From Apoda limacodes (lineage: Eukaryota > Arthropoda > Insecta > Lepidoptera > Limacodidae): DNA of 64,000 nucleotides. Location: positions 25,508,815 to 25,572,814 of the forward strand of contig OX291543.1 in NCBI GenBank assembly GCA_946406115.1, given 5' to 3'. Below are positions 43,080-55,838 of the stretch, in pieces. Each line of letters starts with the position of its first letter. The first letter of the stretch is position 1. A model generated the notes under the pieces. It worked only from the letters and a program-made list of their open reading frames with translations, was not told the DNA's origin and made no database searches. The translations under genes were made by a program, and so were the position numbers.

Positions 43080-44975
43080 GAGCAGTTTAAGCGTGAAGAG
43101 GTAACAGAGAGACAGACAGAGTATTTTCGCATTTATAATATTAGTATGAATAGTATGAATATTAGTATGGATTCTTACACCTGTCGTAACTCTTTTCAGT
43201 AAAGTACACATCATAGTTAGTTAGTACCTATGCGTGTGGAGTGCTGAATTACTATTACATCACCTACTAACGTCATTCATTCATTTAATGTAGTTTATTT
43301 AAATTTAAATTAGTCTAGAAATCGTTCTTGTGTCCCACATAGGTGGCATAAAGACATAGACATTGGTTGACAATATTCGGTCAAGTGAAATAATCATTTA
43401 AACTACTGTATACGTCCGTGCGTGATTTGTAAGAAGCACAACCTTTGCCTTTCAGCATGATAATGATGCTTACCAAAACACCTAGGAACACAGACTTTGA
43501 TAAAAGCCTAAAGTTGGAGAGTGCCACCGAAAGTTGGCAAACATTGTGGTTGTAAAAAATCACCCCCATAATATATATTATTTCATCAATGATTGCACAG
43601 TACGCGACGGCGCAATAAGACGACCCCGCGTAGGGCGGGAGCGGGCGGCAGCATAGAGCCTTCGCCCGCACTGCGCGTCCGTAGTCAGTGCACGCACCGC
43701 CTAATCTATAATAAAACTCGTTTGTTTTGACGCATAGAGCCGTGTTGTTGACAATAAGAAGTACATCTGACATCAGTCAAACCTGCAAAATATTTCTATA
43801 TTTTTACGTAAGTACAAATCATTTTCTTCTTACATAACATGGTTTCTTTGATTATTTCCTATCAAAGATATACATCGAAATATTAATTTAAAACATAATA
43901 TAATAAACAACAAACAACATAACATAAAAAAAAATAAACAGTATATTCAAGTTCTTCATATAGTTGTTCATAATATTATAATATTTAAGAATATAATGTC
44001 TTGAGAATATTTACGTCCATTTAAATATTTGGAAATTATAATATTATCATTATCTCCATTAAAGAAGCGAGCAGAAAGGACAATGAAGGATTGTGCGAGG
44101 TCAATGAACTGAAACCGTATTTGGTCGATGCCAAATCCTATTAAGTTCTTTAGTTACGTAATATATACTATATGTATTTATGTAGGTATGTACTATAGCA
44201 TTTTTATCGTGTATTTTTTTTAAACTCTTACAAATAGAAAGTTGTATTTACGTTGTAGGTATTTACCTAAATACATGACGAAGACAAAGGTGGTTTAGGT
44301 AACCTTATCAATTTGTATAAGTTGATTAACCTGATAAGTGAATCTCTAGACTATGAAATTCCATAGTAGAATCCGAGAACTTATTTCTCAAGGGGCCGTA
44401 AAACTAGTTGCATACATTTTACTCTAGAAAGGATTTCGAAAATTTGAGGTAGCCGCCCCCTAATTCAGGTCTTAAAGAATCTAGTTCAAAGATAATGTAC
44501 ATTAATCGATTTCTCAACAGTGTATAAACATACGATGTTAAACAGCAATGTTCACTGAAAAAAATATTTAACCAAACTCTTTCGGCTATTTCAGTTATAA
44601 CCAGAATTTGATTAGACATTATTAAATAATGTTTTTTCTACAATTCGGTTTATCTATAAAAAACAAAACAGTTAGTGTTATTTTGAATTGGGCTAAGTGT
44701 AATCAAATGTTTATTTATTTACAATAGTAAACAATCCTAAGTGGTCACAGGTAAATAAACTGTTGTTCTTATTTTAATAGTAATCATTAAAATTATGCAA
44801 CAAAAACCAAGGCCAAGCTTCAAGCAAATACTTTGATTAGCCATAACAATATCAACCTTTTAACAATGAATTACTGTTTTTAGACATTTTTTGTCACATA
44901 AAACCTATTAATTTGTAGATTTCTTTCAACTACTATAAAAAAAAAAAAACATTAGCTTTATCTAAACAACCGAAG
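43080..44975. other. Intergenic; one GC-rich patch with a chance-looking frame
   Basis: 43590-43700 is GC-rich ('tagggcgggagcgggcggca') and lies within a 130-codon minus-strand frame at 43381-43773. That frame has no recognisable domain and its composition changes abruptly at the GC patch, so I do not call it. The rest is AT-rich. Confidence 0.4.
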
Positions 44976-44977
44976 TA

Positions 44978-45290
44978 TCATATATAACCAAACTAATAAC
45001 AAACATCATATCGTACCGCTACGAATCAAGGTTGACGTCACGCGTCCTACATCGCGCTATTCAAGTTTCTGCGATAGTTCGCATATATACATACCGAATC
45101 GCAAGTGAAGTGGACCATGACGTTCTCCAGCTTCTCTTCACCTGGCGGGAATTTCCCGATTATCGCCGCTTCGCAGTTGGTGAATGAGCTGAACAAATTT
45201 CGCCGTACCCCTCATCGACTAGGTATACGAACCAGTTGTCAACCGTACGCTTTACATAACAGGTTCATCAGGACCTATCGATGTAATTAA
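44978..45290 (+). CDS. Candidate host 5' exon or small ORF (weak)
   Basis: ATG 45117 opens a 57-codon frame, MTFSSFSSPGGNFPIIAASQ then LVNELNKFRRTPHRLG. Its first ~35 codons are much richer in G and C at third positions than the surroundings. A TATA-like 'catatataacc' lies at 44978 and another, 'gcatatatacatac', at 45080. A donor-like 'ctag|gtatac' lies near 45230, where the coding character fades. It could be the first coding exon of a host gene whose remainder is not visible. I recognise no family. Confidence 0.3.
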
Positions 45291-46391
45291 CGAAGGACGT
45301 ATGCCGTTTAACCTATAGGTTTTTTTTACTTACTTGCAGTCATGGTCTGGGTTATATGTAAGAAGAAAGTCGAGTTAGGTTTATTCGAACAGCAGATCTG
45401 TTTTCAACATAAGGTATGTCTTCAACATTTTTTTGAGCAAGATATAACTTAACTTGAGGTAAAGTATAAAGAAACGTTTTTATAAGATGAAAGTAATGTT
45501 GTGAAGTAATATACATCAATTGTTCGGTTAGAAAATTAACAAAACTGATTGTGGTTAGGTATTGCATTAGTTATGTAGTCACTTTTTTTAAGTTACAGGT
45601 AGACGAAAGTTCGGTTACATCTAACGAACAATTTTTTTCAGTGAAGACATGTGTAAACCATAATCATCGACCTCTAAATGATTTTTATTGACCTATTAGG
45701 ACCATAAGACCATAACGTTTATATAAAAGAGTTAGGTACCGACTCTAACAAATATTTTTGTAATACATATTTATTTATATATTTCCCTTCGTCAAATATA
45801 TTCTACTATTGCTATTAAGAATACTACTTCCTTGTATAAAAAAGGGGCTACTAAATTTAGGGCTTTAAACGCAAAATTTTGGGGAGCAATAGGTATCTAG
45901 AATAGGAATTTTTGAACGGGCAATATTTTGAGTAGTATTTAATAAAAATATTAAGTATATAGTAAATTATAAATAGGTATTTGACTTGAAATCAAAAGTC
46001 TAAGTAAATTTGGTAATATGTAAGGAATTAGTAAGCAACTAGGTGTACCTCTACCAAAGGAAAACGACATAATTTTAAAAGATTAGACAAAATCTTAATA
46101 GGTATGTATTTTTTTAACACACTTGCTCATAAAGCAGTTTTTACTGCTCAGTTTTCAGCATCTTAATAGCGCCCATTACGCACTTGTGCCGACCTTATAT
46201 AAGTATTTAGTTTCCTTCAACTGTGTTGAAAACAGTCGTAAAACACTCGTGCGATGTGCTCAATACCCACTCAGTTAAATTACGCACTCGCCTATGGGTG
46301 TACGGACTGTAACCCCCAACCTGATCTGTAATTAGCAGCCTAACTCATTTGTATCATAATGTGGAATTTGAGCACTGAAATATACCCTATT
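45291..46391. other. AT-rich stretch, no gene seen
   Basis: No recognisable coding, repeat array or RNA gene. Confidence 0.4.
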
Positions 46392-46392
46392 C

Positions 46393-46608
46393 CTCACTAG
46401 TATATTTTGTGAAAGTCTGTTTGTTTGTTATTGTATCGCGTCGCAACGGAGCAACCAATTAAGTTGATTTTTGGTACAGAAATTTTTGTTTCGTATAAAG
46501 ATTGCGCGGAGAAGTACATAGGCTATTTTTTATTACGAAGAAACAAAAATTATAAACGAACTTTACCGCTAATTTAGCGCGTGCAGAACCGCTGGCTAAA
46601 GCTAGTCA
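46393..46608 (+). mobile_element. Helitron-like repeat with 3' end
   Basis: It begins near 'cactagtatattttgtgaaa' and ends 'gcagaaccgctggctaaagc' then 'tagt', the usual Helitron terminus with a decayed hairpin. The interior 'gttgatttttggtacagaaa' is typical of this repeat group. Confidence 0.55.
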
Positions 46609-47940
46609 TATAAAGGATTATGTCTTTAAAATGAAATTTAGGAATTTTAGAAGTATTAAAATTACTTGTTACATTTTGTAATTTGTAAAAAGTTGGCAAC
46701 CCTTAACGCGGAAGTAGCTAGTTTAATTATCATAACCAACGAAGCTCAATAAAGCTAATACCTATCTGACCACAAAACATTGCTTTCTCTAGGTAACTGA
46801 AACATTCTTCTTCACACAAATTAGTTTTAAATGAGCAACTACACCAAGTTGCAAATGCAATCATAAGTTTAAGTAATAAAATCGAAGATCGATGTCTTTC
46901 GGTAATTACTTTTTGTCCAAGGGCCGCGACATTAACATTCAGCTATATGGACCCTCGTCGGTTAGGGTTTTGTACGCTAGTAAAAGTAGGTAAATAAAGA
47001 AGATAAACGACGATTTTGGTGCCATTTATTAACAGTCGTATTACTGCATACGCATATTTTTACGAAAAATGGGACAAAATAGCAATACCGACTAGGTCCA
47101 CAAATATTATGACAGTCCCGTATATACAGGACTAATGGCAACTCTATGGCACAGAATAATTAATAGTAGTAACTATGTATGGTCTAACTAGCTCCGCCCG
47201 CCCGCACGGAATTTGGTCAACGCCTTGAAATTCCTAAAATTAACACCTTTATTATTCAAAGTATTCTGTTCTCCTTCATCCCCATCTACTCCTGTACCCT
47301 GTTGTTTCGTTACAACGTAAAAAAACAATACCCCTCAATTTTAACTACGGAAAACCCTACGGGAATAGAAATATTCTATGTCCTTTTCCGTCCCGGAGCA
47401 TCTATCCATGTGCCAAATATCATTAAATTAGCTAACCGCATAATCCATATTCAATGAAACCCTAATTAAGTGTACGACATGCATTTGGCAGCATGAAAAT
47501 TGGTATTTGTTATTTTATTTGGTTGAAAAAACTACAAGTATGGCACGACCTCTTTAAGCATTTTTGGAAAATGATTCCCTAGGAAAATTAAACAAAGAAA
47601 GATAATACTTAGGGAATTTCCACCGCTTGGGACTACGGCGGAATTTAAAACGGTTATATGGGACGAGAAAAATTTAAATAACATGGAACCGACTTGGTAC
47701 AAAATAGATAGATAGACAAAGATGACTTATACGTCATCTTTGTAGATAGATTTTGTATAGTTAGTTATGAAGTAAAAACAATACACTTTTGGGCGCATTC
47801 GTGTAAAAATACTATATAAAATATACCAGACGTGTCGCGCGCGCCTGTGTGATAACTGAAATTGGCATTTGGCAGCCGCTCCGAGTTTTTCAGTGCCACG
47901 ATCTATGCAGAAGTATACGTAGTTGAACATAGTGCATAGT
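46609..47940. other. Intergenic; contains a short perfect palindrome
   Basis: No gene seen. A perfect hairpin with 11-bp arms lies at 47716-47743. Confidence 0.4.
47716..47743. repeat. Perfect 11-bp inverted repeat
   Basis: ACAAAGATGAC and its exact inverse GTCATCTTTGT are separated by six bases. This could be a transposon footprint or a protein-binding site; no terminator role is expected in a eukaryote. Confidence 0.8.
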
Positions 47941-47947
47941 TCAGAGT

Positions 47948-48081
47948 AGTTCAGTCTGCAGCGAACGCGCACGCGTATCCCGCATCACACGCGCTAAACA
48001 GTGAACACGCGCATAGTAAATTTAAGTGTATCCGAGTTGTGAAAGAAATTTCGTTACTTTGCATTTTCTTTTTGGATTTAA
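47948..48081 (+). promoter_or_regulatory. Candidate promoter and 5' UTR exon with splice donor
   Basis: A GC- and CpG-rich island follows an arthropod initiator-like 'ttcagtctgcag' (about 47951). It continues 'cgaacgcgcacgcgtatccc' and ends at 'ggatttaaa|gtaagtatt', a strong donor at 48082. No ATG frame of note is present, as expected for a leader exon. It could be the first exon of a gene whose next exon is at 60789, about 12.7 kb away. This link is inference. Confidence 0.4.
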
Positions 48082-51000
48082 AGTAAGTATTGATTTAAAA
48101 AAGAATGTACCTAAATTAGATTGTGTAAAAATAATATTTTTTTTTGTAAGAAGGTATAATGTTAGATTGCATAAAGGACAGAGGGGCGTCGGCAACTTCC
48201 TTGCAGAGGGTTTTTAAATATAAAATAATAGTTACTGGCTTAAATTATTTTTGTAAGTTACACGTAGGCAAACTCATGTTTGCTGATGGTTATGGTGATG
48301 GCAAAAACAGAACTCCTTAAGTTCCGTCTGTCCGTGTGTATGTTACATAGGTTTTGATGAAATTTTAGGGTAAGGTTAGTTTTGTATAGGCGTATACCTA
48401 TATAGATTTTGTAATGAAAAATAAATTGCGAAAGAAGCATGCGACTACTTTAAAAAAAACCCTGAGTTTTTACTTTTAATTAATTAAAAAATTGCTATTT
48501 AAGATGCTGTTATTTAGAAGAAATTAGTCATTATGAATATTTCTTTCGACCGATGTCATAAAATATAGAATGTTTACTTTTTACATTTCACAGGCTTGAA
48601 CCGGTGTATTATACCAATATCTCTGAATGCAGTTTTAAGTGTTTGGTTTGAAAATTAGTTTTTGATGGTATTTATGAAAATAGAGAATGACATGTTTAAC
48701 CGTAACCTTGTTTACCATAAAATTGGATATACATCTTTGTACTGGAATAAAACCATGATAATTGGTTAGGAGGACACAATTTTTTTTATTTTGAAATATA
48801 ATAACTCGCAAAATTAGTACATCTTAGCGTAAACATTACGTTACAAAAAATCTCAAATGCAATTTCGAAAACCTATCTAACGATCCCCATACAATGGGGT
48901 AAGCGAATAAAGTTTTCATCCGCCAGTTAAAACTATGGAAAATATTTAATTTCAATACAAAACTAGATGGCAGTTCATCTAAGACACTTCTGTACCATTT
49001 TATCAGAACGTACCTAGTATTTGTTTCCTCTAACTATCAGAATAAACGCAAAGGCGGCTAAATCAGGTATTAGGAAGATGATAGTCGTTTCGTATAGACA
49101 TTTAATCATAGGTTTAGTAGTAGACATAATGAAGGCTTCAGTTAGAAATTTACTCCAGGAGCGGGTCGAATGTTTGGCTACATAGACAAAAAGTAACAAA
49201 ACAAACTGACTCAAGCAGATGGTTATCGTTTCAAAATCTAAACTCTTCTTTACAAAACTCAAAAGTATAAAGGATCTTGATAAAATGTAGTCACGTTTCT
49301 AACGAGGCGAGGTTAAAATAGAATAGAGCCTTACACAGTTAAGGCGATGACCTCATGATAACCTCACGGTTAGGTAAATCATAATAATTTTGGGAAGTTT
49401 TGCCTTATTAGCTACACTCTAATGTTGTGATATTGTTCCAAAAAAATAGCCTTCAAGCTATTTCGCTAGCTTCCAATGCAATTTGTGATAGAATTAAATT
49501 TGCCTTGCTATTTCGCCCGCTACACAGCAATCCGAAACGTATTAAGGTACTTGTAAGTGAAAATTTTAAATCAAATCATGAGTTCAGTTGTATGTGCGAC
49601 GAATAAAAAGTATATAGTTGTCACATTTATTAAGTGTACAATAAAAATTGTACGGTCAACAAAATAATTGTAAAGTAGACTAAATACTTGATGGTTACTT
49701 AATTGTAAATTTATTTATTTTCACCCGACTACGGAGGGTTACGATTATAGCAGTCTAAGCATGTTTGGTAGCATGTACATTTGTTTCCGTGTATCTCCTT
49801 ACGACTTTTTTTTTTGTTTAACCTTTGCAAATGTACATACGGCTAGGCCAAACCTATTCATTCTAAAACATCTGTTAACCGCAAAGCAGCTAGTCCGGTT
49901 GAGTTATCAACGAATGTCACTAAACAAGTGTGTCATGGCTGGCCAGTGTGCCGCCTCTTCGTCGCGCGCGCCCGTCCGCCTGGCCATACGACATTATCCA
50001 TCGATAAATTTTCGTAATCGCATACTATGAGTTACGTAAGACTAGTTTGACATTTATTGCTCATCACCTATCATCATCTCGTCAATAGATGTAAGTATAA
50101 ACAAACATAAATCACATCAACAACGGTGAATTAACAATGACATACCTAGTCGTCTGTTGAATAGTCGTTTGATGTTTTTTATTTTATTTTATTTTCAGTA
50201 TCCATGTCGTGTAAGGTAAACTTGCCCAATTCATTCATGCCGCCAAGAACAAGGGCTAATATTAAGTAAAATAGAAAAGACATAGAGATTTAGTTTACGG
50301 TTATTTAGTATAAACTAAATACATTATGGACTGTTTTAGTTCTATTGTGTATGTAGGTAATACGTTTTACCTCTGTATTTAATTGCAATCATCTAAAGGT
50401 AATACAGAGTATTTTATTAACACCAGAGACACAGAATAATTAATACTGGTACCAGAGATAAGTACGTGAACCCAGGTTTTCTACTCTGAACATTGACTGA
50501 ATTTAAGATCTCGCCGTTTTTAATTGTATGAGATTCATATAAGCCATTATTTTTTAATATTTTTGTAAAGGCGCTGGAATTTCTTGTTTGAAGCAACTTA
50601 AAAAAAAGTACGAATTATGCAAGTTTATCCTACTTTTGATACACCCACTTAGATATTAACAATTTACCTACTTTCAACTTTAATAAAAGTCATAATAACT
50701 ACTACAAACTTTTTAGATTATAATGAAGGAAGAAAAACACCATATACACAATAAACTAATTAGTTTAAATTATGATTATTTAATGCGGCAGTCCTACTAA
50801 ATCCAACCGCACGAAGCCATATAGGTCAAAGTTACAGCTCTTGGCCTCAATTACAAATCAGCTTCTATCCATTGATTAATCAATAATAATTAACTGGCTG
50901 TTTTCTTTTGTTGGCATTTTTTTATTACAATGCAACTTGACTACTAATTTTTTCAAACTGTACTAATTAAGAGGCCATTCAAGTATTTTGTAACAAGATT

Positions 51001-52795
51001 TTATGTAATTGTAAATCTCCCCCTCCCCCACGTTATCAAAAAAAGTCAAGCAAAGAACCCTTTGGTGCTTGAACAGTCCGTAAAAAAATTCCATCTCCCA
51101 GACGATGTGAAACACCTTTAAAAAAAGGAATAAAAAAATGGGTTTATGAAAGCCCAAATAGATAACACCTACCCACACATTTGACAGGTAAACAGATGAC
51201 AAAAATATGTAGTGATGGCCTAAATGAGTAGGCGAATGTTGAAATTTTAGTTGATAAGTTTTACCCGTTCTCTAGCGGCGTGGCGGCTGCCCCAGATTAA
51301 TTTAGGTCAGCCGCAGCGCGACGCAAAGTTTGCCTGATTACAGGATGTAGTCGGTACCCAGATCCCAGATATAACACGTTATGAATTTTATGTAAACAAG
51401 CCTATATAGATGACCGGTAACGTAAATATCTATCATACCTTTCCACTGTTTTCAGTTTACTTTTCTTCTGCTTTCAGTTAGGCACCGAATAAATCTTATC
51501 CTGTATAGGTTTTAAAAATCAACAATGATTTTCTCTGGCGAAATTTGAATGTCTATACTGTAAGTTTTTTATCATACTTTCTTGTTCACGAATTCTTTAA
51601 CGAAGAATCCCATGAGAGAAATTGTTTTGAAAAAAGTTCGCTAGGAGTGTTGCTGTCATTTCTGTTACGCTCCGTTTCGTTCCATCGTCTTACCATCCTC
51701 GTTCCACTGCAAGGGCTATATTTCATTACCGTACATTTATAACGCAAGCTTGATAAACAAAAAACCTTACACTAGACACTCTGACGGAAGCTTGTCTTAT
51801 ACCTAAAGGCAGCTACTTAAAAAAACCGCCACAGGTTCCGTATAGTAGTTATTGCGTAGGTATATCTGAAAAACTTGTGATTCGACGCGACCGACAGAGG
51901 AATGGAAAAGGGCATTATACCTTTCTATTCCGAGCGAGAGTTCTTATGGAAGAAGATTTTTCCAGGGATAAACTATTTCCTCAAGACGCAATGATGCAAC
52001 GGGGTAATTTCATTTTTTTGGGATGAATAGAAAATAACTGTATAAATAATACCTCAATGATGGATGATGGAATCCCACGAAGGTGAAGCCGCAGCGAAAG
52101 TAGCCCATATACATTTAAAAAGAGACCCTAAAACATTTTTTTTTTATTATGTCATTTTCTAAACTAGTTTTATGATTTATGAATAAACATCGTATCATAG
52201 TGCATCGAATTCAATTAATTTTCTCCCCTAGTACGAACAATCCAAGTGGAATGCACCTCAATAACTCTTTTACGTTCCTACCATAGGTATAATAGGCTCT
52301 ATAGCAGCTAGCTAGCCGCCGTAAGGTATTATTTATTTCCGCTTTTCGCACATAAAGCATGTTTCAAAAATGTACTACATAGAAATTATTTATACAGCAC
52401 TAGGGATATAGGAAAACATTTATACATTATTAGGAATACAGCTGTAAGCCTCGGTGAACTTTTCTGTCCTAAGTGGCCTCTTAATAAAAATGCCAAATTA
52501 TAAAAAAAAAAAGTTTTTAAAATAACTTATGACTAGTTTTATAACGTCTATGACTAGAAATAAGCTTTGTTCTATAGCGGAAATATATAATATCTAATGG
52601 TATATGCGCCTTAAGAGGGTTCCTGAGCTCCAATAGCGCTTTAGATAAAAACGTTCTCAAAATAGTTTACAACCTATTAAAACAATTTATATAGGTATCC
52701 GAATATTATAAAAATAATTTTATGATTCACAGCATATGTTAACTTTTGTCAGGTCCGTTGTCTGTCTGGTTATTTTGGTAAATTGTATTCAAAAA
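48082..52795. other. Intron-like or intergenic AT-rich DNA
   Basis: No recognisable coding. A GC-richer, CpG-containing patch at 49935-49990 and another at 51270-51330 might be regulatory. The 82-codon minus-strand frame at 49014-49262 is hydrophobic but has no family resemblance that I can defend. Confidence 0.4.
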
Positions 52796-53168
52796 TAAAA
52801 AAACTGACCAAGTGCTATTTTGGCTCTGACAAACTTATTATATGTAGATAGTTCTTCAGTCTCACAGGTTTATGCCTTTATCAGTTTTTGGATTTTACCC
52901 TATATTTGTGATATCTTGCTTTTTGCCAAATTTCATGATTAAGGAACAAATCCGACTAAAATATGCGACAAAAATGGCCATATTATTACTTAATTTTTTT
53001 ACAGCTTCAAGGGACCGTAGACCTTAGTATTTTATATTAATTTCAACTTAATACCTTCACGCATTCATAAGAAAAAAGTCTTGACAGACATACAGACAGG
53101 CAGATGGACATCAATGTGATCCTATAAGGGTTCCTTTTACCCTTTTAAGTTACGGAACCCTAAAAATG
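52796..53168 (+). repeat. 'ggaaccctaaaa' family element
   Basis: It starts 'aaactgaccaagtgctattt'. It ends with 'gacagacatacagacaggca', then 'ataagggttccttttaccct' and 'ttaagttacggaaccctaaa'. The start and end phrases, and the hairpin formed by 'agggttcc' and 'ggaaccct', mark a repeat family common in Lepidoptera, also present at 21203-22163 and 32815-32900. Confidence 0.65.
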
Positions 53169-53647
53169 GAGAAACGTATTGTTTAAAAAGACGATAACAG
53201 AAAACAATACAATCAAGTATTAATTTTTATTATAAATTAATATTGCAATAATTAATATTGTTTGACCAATATCAACGTAAAAATCATTACACAATAAAAT
53301 TGTTATAGTTTTCCATTATTATTTATTATTTTTTGTTTTACTCGAGGCCTTAACTCATGGAGATTGTTCTATAAATAGCCCGCAGGACTCTATTGTTCCC
53401 GGCACGGTCACGACAGAGAAGTAGGAAGGTAATCTGAAACCTTGTTCACCATTTTGAAACCGGTGGAAACCGGTAGAGACCACTTTCATACAGTGGTGAA
53501 TAGTGTTAGTGTTAATACTTGCTTATTATTTCCTTATGGACTGGGCATTATGTATCATACCCAAAATGTTACGAATGAAATGAAATCTGTCCGTTGTTCA
53601 GGATATTCAGAAAGACTGCCCAACTTGACTTTACTAATAGATATTAT

Positions 53648-53695
53648 AAAGTACGTAACGGTACGGTAACGTACGTAACGTAACGTACGGTAACG
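53648..53695. repeat. Short GTAACGTACG-type tandem cluster
   Basis: 'gtacgtaacggtacggtaac' followed by 'gtacgtaacgtaacgtacgg' forms overlapping copies of GTACG(G)TAAC. The unit is partly palindromic (ACGT, GTAC). Confidence 0.8.
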
Positions 53696-53871
53696 TTTGC
53701 AAGTTAGTAAGTTTGGATTTAGGAGTGAATAACCAAAACTATCTACTTATCCGATACCAAAAAATTTTTAAGAATATTTATTAAGTTGTGAATAGTAATA
53801 CTACTGAATAGTAGTGTAAAAAAAATCTGCAAGTAATTATTGTTTCAACACTTGTGCAAATTTTAAACGCT

Positions 53872-54452
53872 ATAATCTATACATATAATAAAATGGCAGG
53901 AAAGTCAAAACTGTACATTGAATATTATTTTAAAAGAATACTTGGGGTGTGATCTACATTCGATACCGAAGCCAAAAATATAGTTTTTAGAATTTTTGTC
54001 TGTTTGTCTGTATGTATGTCCAGGATAAACTCAAAAAGTACTGCATGGATTTACTTCAAATTTGGCACAAATATTATTAAGAAGTCGAGTCAACATATAA
54101 TCACGCTATCACCTACGGGGAACGAGCAGTGAACCTTTATTTCTTCAACGCATTCTGTAACGACGTGTAATCTAACGACGCATATTTGACTTGCTTCTGT
54201 CGCATATAAACTTAAGTGAGATGTGGAACTAGCCAGATTTTTTCTACCCACACACCCATTTTATTTTATGTTAAAGAATCGAGTAAAGTCATAACTTAGA
54301 TGTGTTATAATTTTTACCATATAAAAATGTTTCCTATTTGCTAACTAGATGACGTTGGCGTCGAATTAGATCGCGCTATGGTTTCATTCATAAAAAGTGA
54401 TGTTATAGTATAGCGTTCACGCAGACGACGTCGCGGGCATCAGCTATCTATA
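53872..54452 (+). mobile_element. Helitron-like element
   Basis: The 5' part 'ctataatctatacatataat' leads into 'gtttgtctgtatgtatgtcc' and 'tttacttcaaatttggcaca'. The 3' part 'cacgcagacgacgtcgcggg' then 'catcagctat' resembles the Helitron 3' end, with the final CTAG altered to CTAT. Confidence 0.55.
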
Positions 54453-54659
54453 ATACGCACGGTAGTGCCCCCGCCAAGACGAGCCAAGCGAAGCGCAAGC
54501 TAGAGATCTAAAATTTATACAAGGACACAGACTTATTACCTATTACTAATAAAAAATACGTGTTTTAGTTTTTAATAAAACCATCCCTCAACCTCTTATT
54601 TTAGGGGATAAAAATGTATACGGGGCTTTTGTCAGGTTTCAGAATATTACTACATCCTA

Positions 54660-55073
54660 ATCTATACTAATATTATGAAGAGGAAAGGTTTGTATGTAAG
54701 TATGTTCGTAATGAATGCGCTCCGAAACTACTGGATCGATTTGAAAAATTATTTTACCATTAGAAGCTGAAATTATCCCTGATAAACGTAGGCTACTTTT
54801 TACCGCGGGAAAATGCTTCATTCTTACGGGAAAACGGGTAATAGGACAACAGGTAGTAAGAATTGTCCTTCCGTACTTATCTTTTTCACATAAATTCTTA
54901 ACGGCTTTACAGATTGGGTTGGGTATTTCGGTGGTATCACAGACACGAATGTATTATGCCATTAAGGAGGAAATATTTAATAGTTTGTTTTTTTTCTATA
55001 ATTGAGGAGCTGCCGTAAGAACCTACGCCGATAACGAAATTTAGCGCGGGCTAAGCCGCTGGCAGAAGCTAGT
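54660..55073 (+). mobile_element. Non-autonomous Helitron, near complete
   Basis: The 5' end is 'tctatactaatattatgaag' with 'aggaaaggtttgtatgta', a typical lepidopteran Helitron start. The 3' end is a 'gcgggctaagccgc' hairpin, then 'tggcagaagctagt'. The 3' half matches 2813-3043 closely. No protein is encoded. Confidence 0.75.
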
Positions 55074-55425
55074 AATATTAAAAATGTGAAAGTTTGTTTG
55101 GATGGATGTTTGTTACTCTTTCACGCTTCAACCACTGAACGGATCGGGATGAAACTTAGCATACATTAGGTTAGGTCCTGGAATAGCATATAGGTTATTC
55201 CCGGGGGAATAACTATAACCGAGCTTAAACGAACTATAGCTATAGCTACAGCTTGATAGAGCAAACTTCATTAGTGTAATCAAGGAGTTAATCACAGTCG
55301 CCGATAACCGAATTTAGGGCGGGCTAATTAAGGAGTAAACCACAGTATTAATACTGAGATTAAATAAAGAAGTCCCACGCTGATAACCGAGTTTAGGGCG
55401 GGCGGAGCCGCTGGCAAAATCTAGT
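55074..55425 (+). mobile_element. Second Helitron-like element in tandem
   Basis: It begins 'aatattaaaaatgtgaaagt' then 'ttgtttggatggatgtttgt', directly after the previous CTAGT. It ends 'gggcgggcggagccgctggc' then 'aaaatctagt'. An internal partial duplication ('cgagtttagggcgggc' and 'cgaatttagggcgggc') is visible. Confidence 0.65.
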
Positions 55426-55689
55426 TATTAATATATACTTATACTTATAGTATACGAATAATATTATTATACTTATACTTCGTTAAAATACCAGCCCCGG
55501 TTGTTGTAAGATAAAAATCGTAATAAGTTGTCTCAGAGGTCGGACTTAAAAACCGGATGACATAGTAAACTAATCGACTTATGCGAATATAGTTTTTTAT
55601 AATGTAACCCTTTCAAAAATATATGTAAAAATAATGGTCATAAGCAACTTAAAACAAGAAGTTAAATCCCACAAAAAACATTTCCATGT

Positions 55690-55770
55690 AAAATGTTACC
55701 AAGACCAGACCACATGGCTCGCAGTGTCAAAAAGTTATCAGGTTTCATGTAGAGCCAAGCTTCTAACTCT
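55690..55770. repeat. Dispersed repeat, copy B
   Basis: This is the counterpart of 6495-6620, sharing 'gtgtcaaaaagttatcag' and flanking words. Confidence 0.5.
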
Positions 55771-55838
55771 ACACGCACTAACTTCAAAAAATCTACACCT
55801 TAGTTAAAATATTGAGCTTGGCTGTTTTGTTACTCAAC

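Noticed and set aside
43381..43773. 130-codon minus-strand frame
   Set aside because: No domain, abrupt composition change at a GC-rich patch, and a low-complexity C-terminal half; not supportable as a gene.
49014..49262. Hydrophobic 82-codon frame as a receptor exon
   Set aside because: Hydrophobicity alone is expected in AT-rich DNA; no family motif or splice sites that I can defend.
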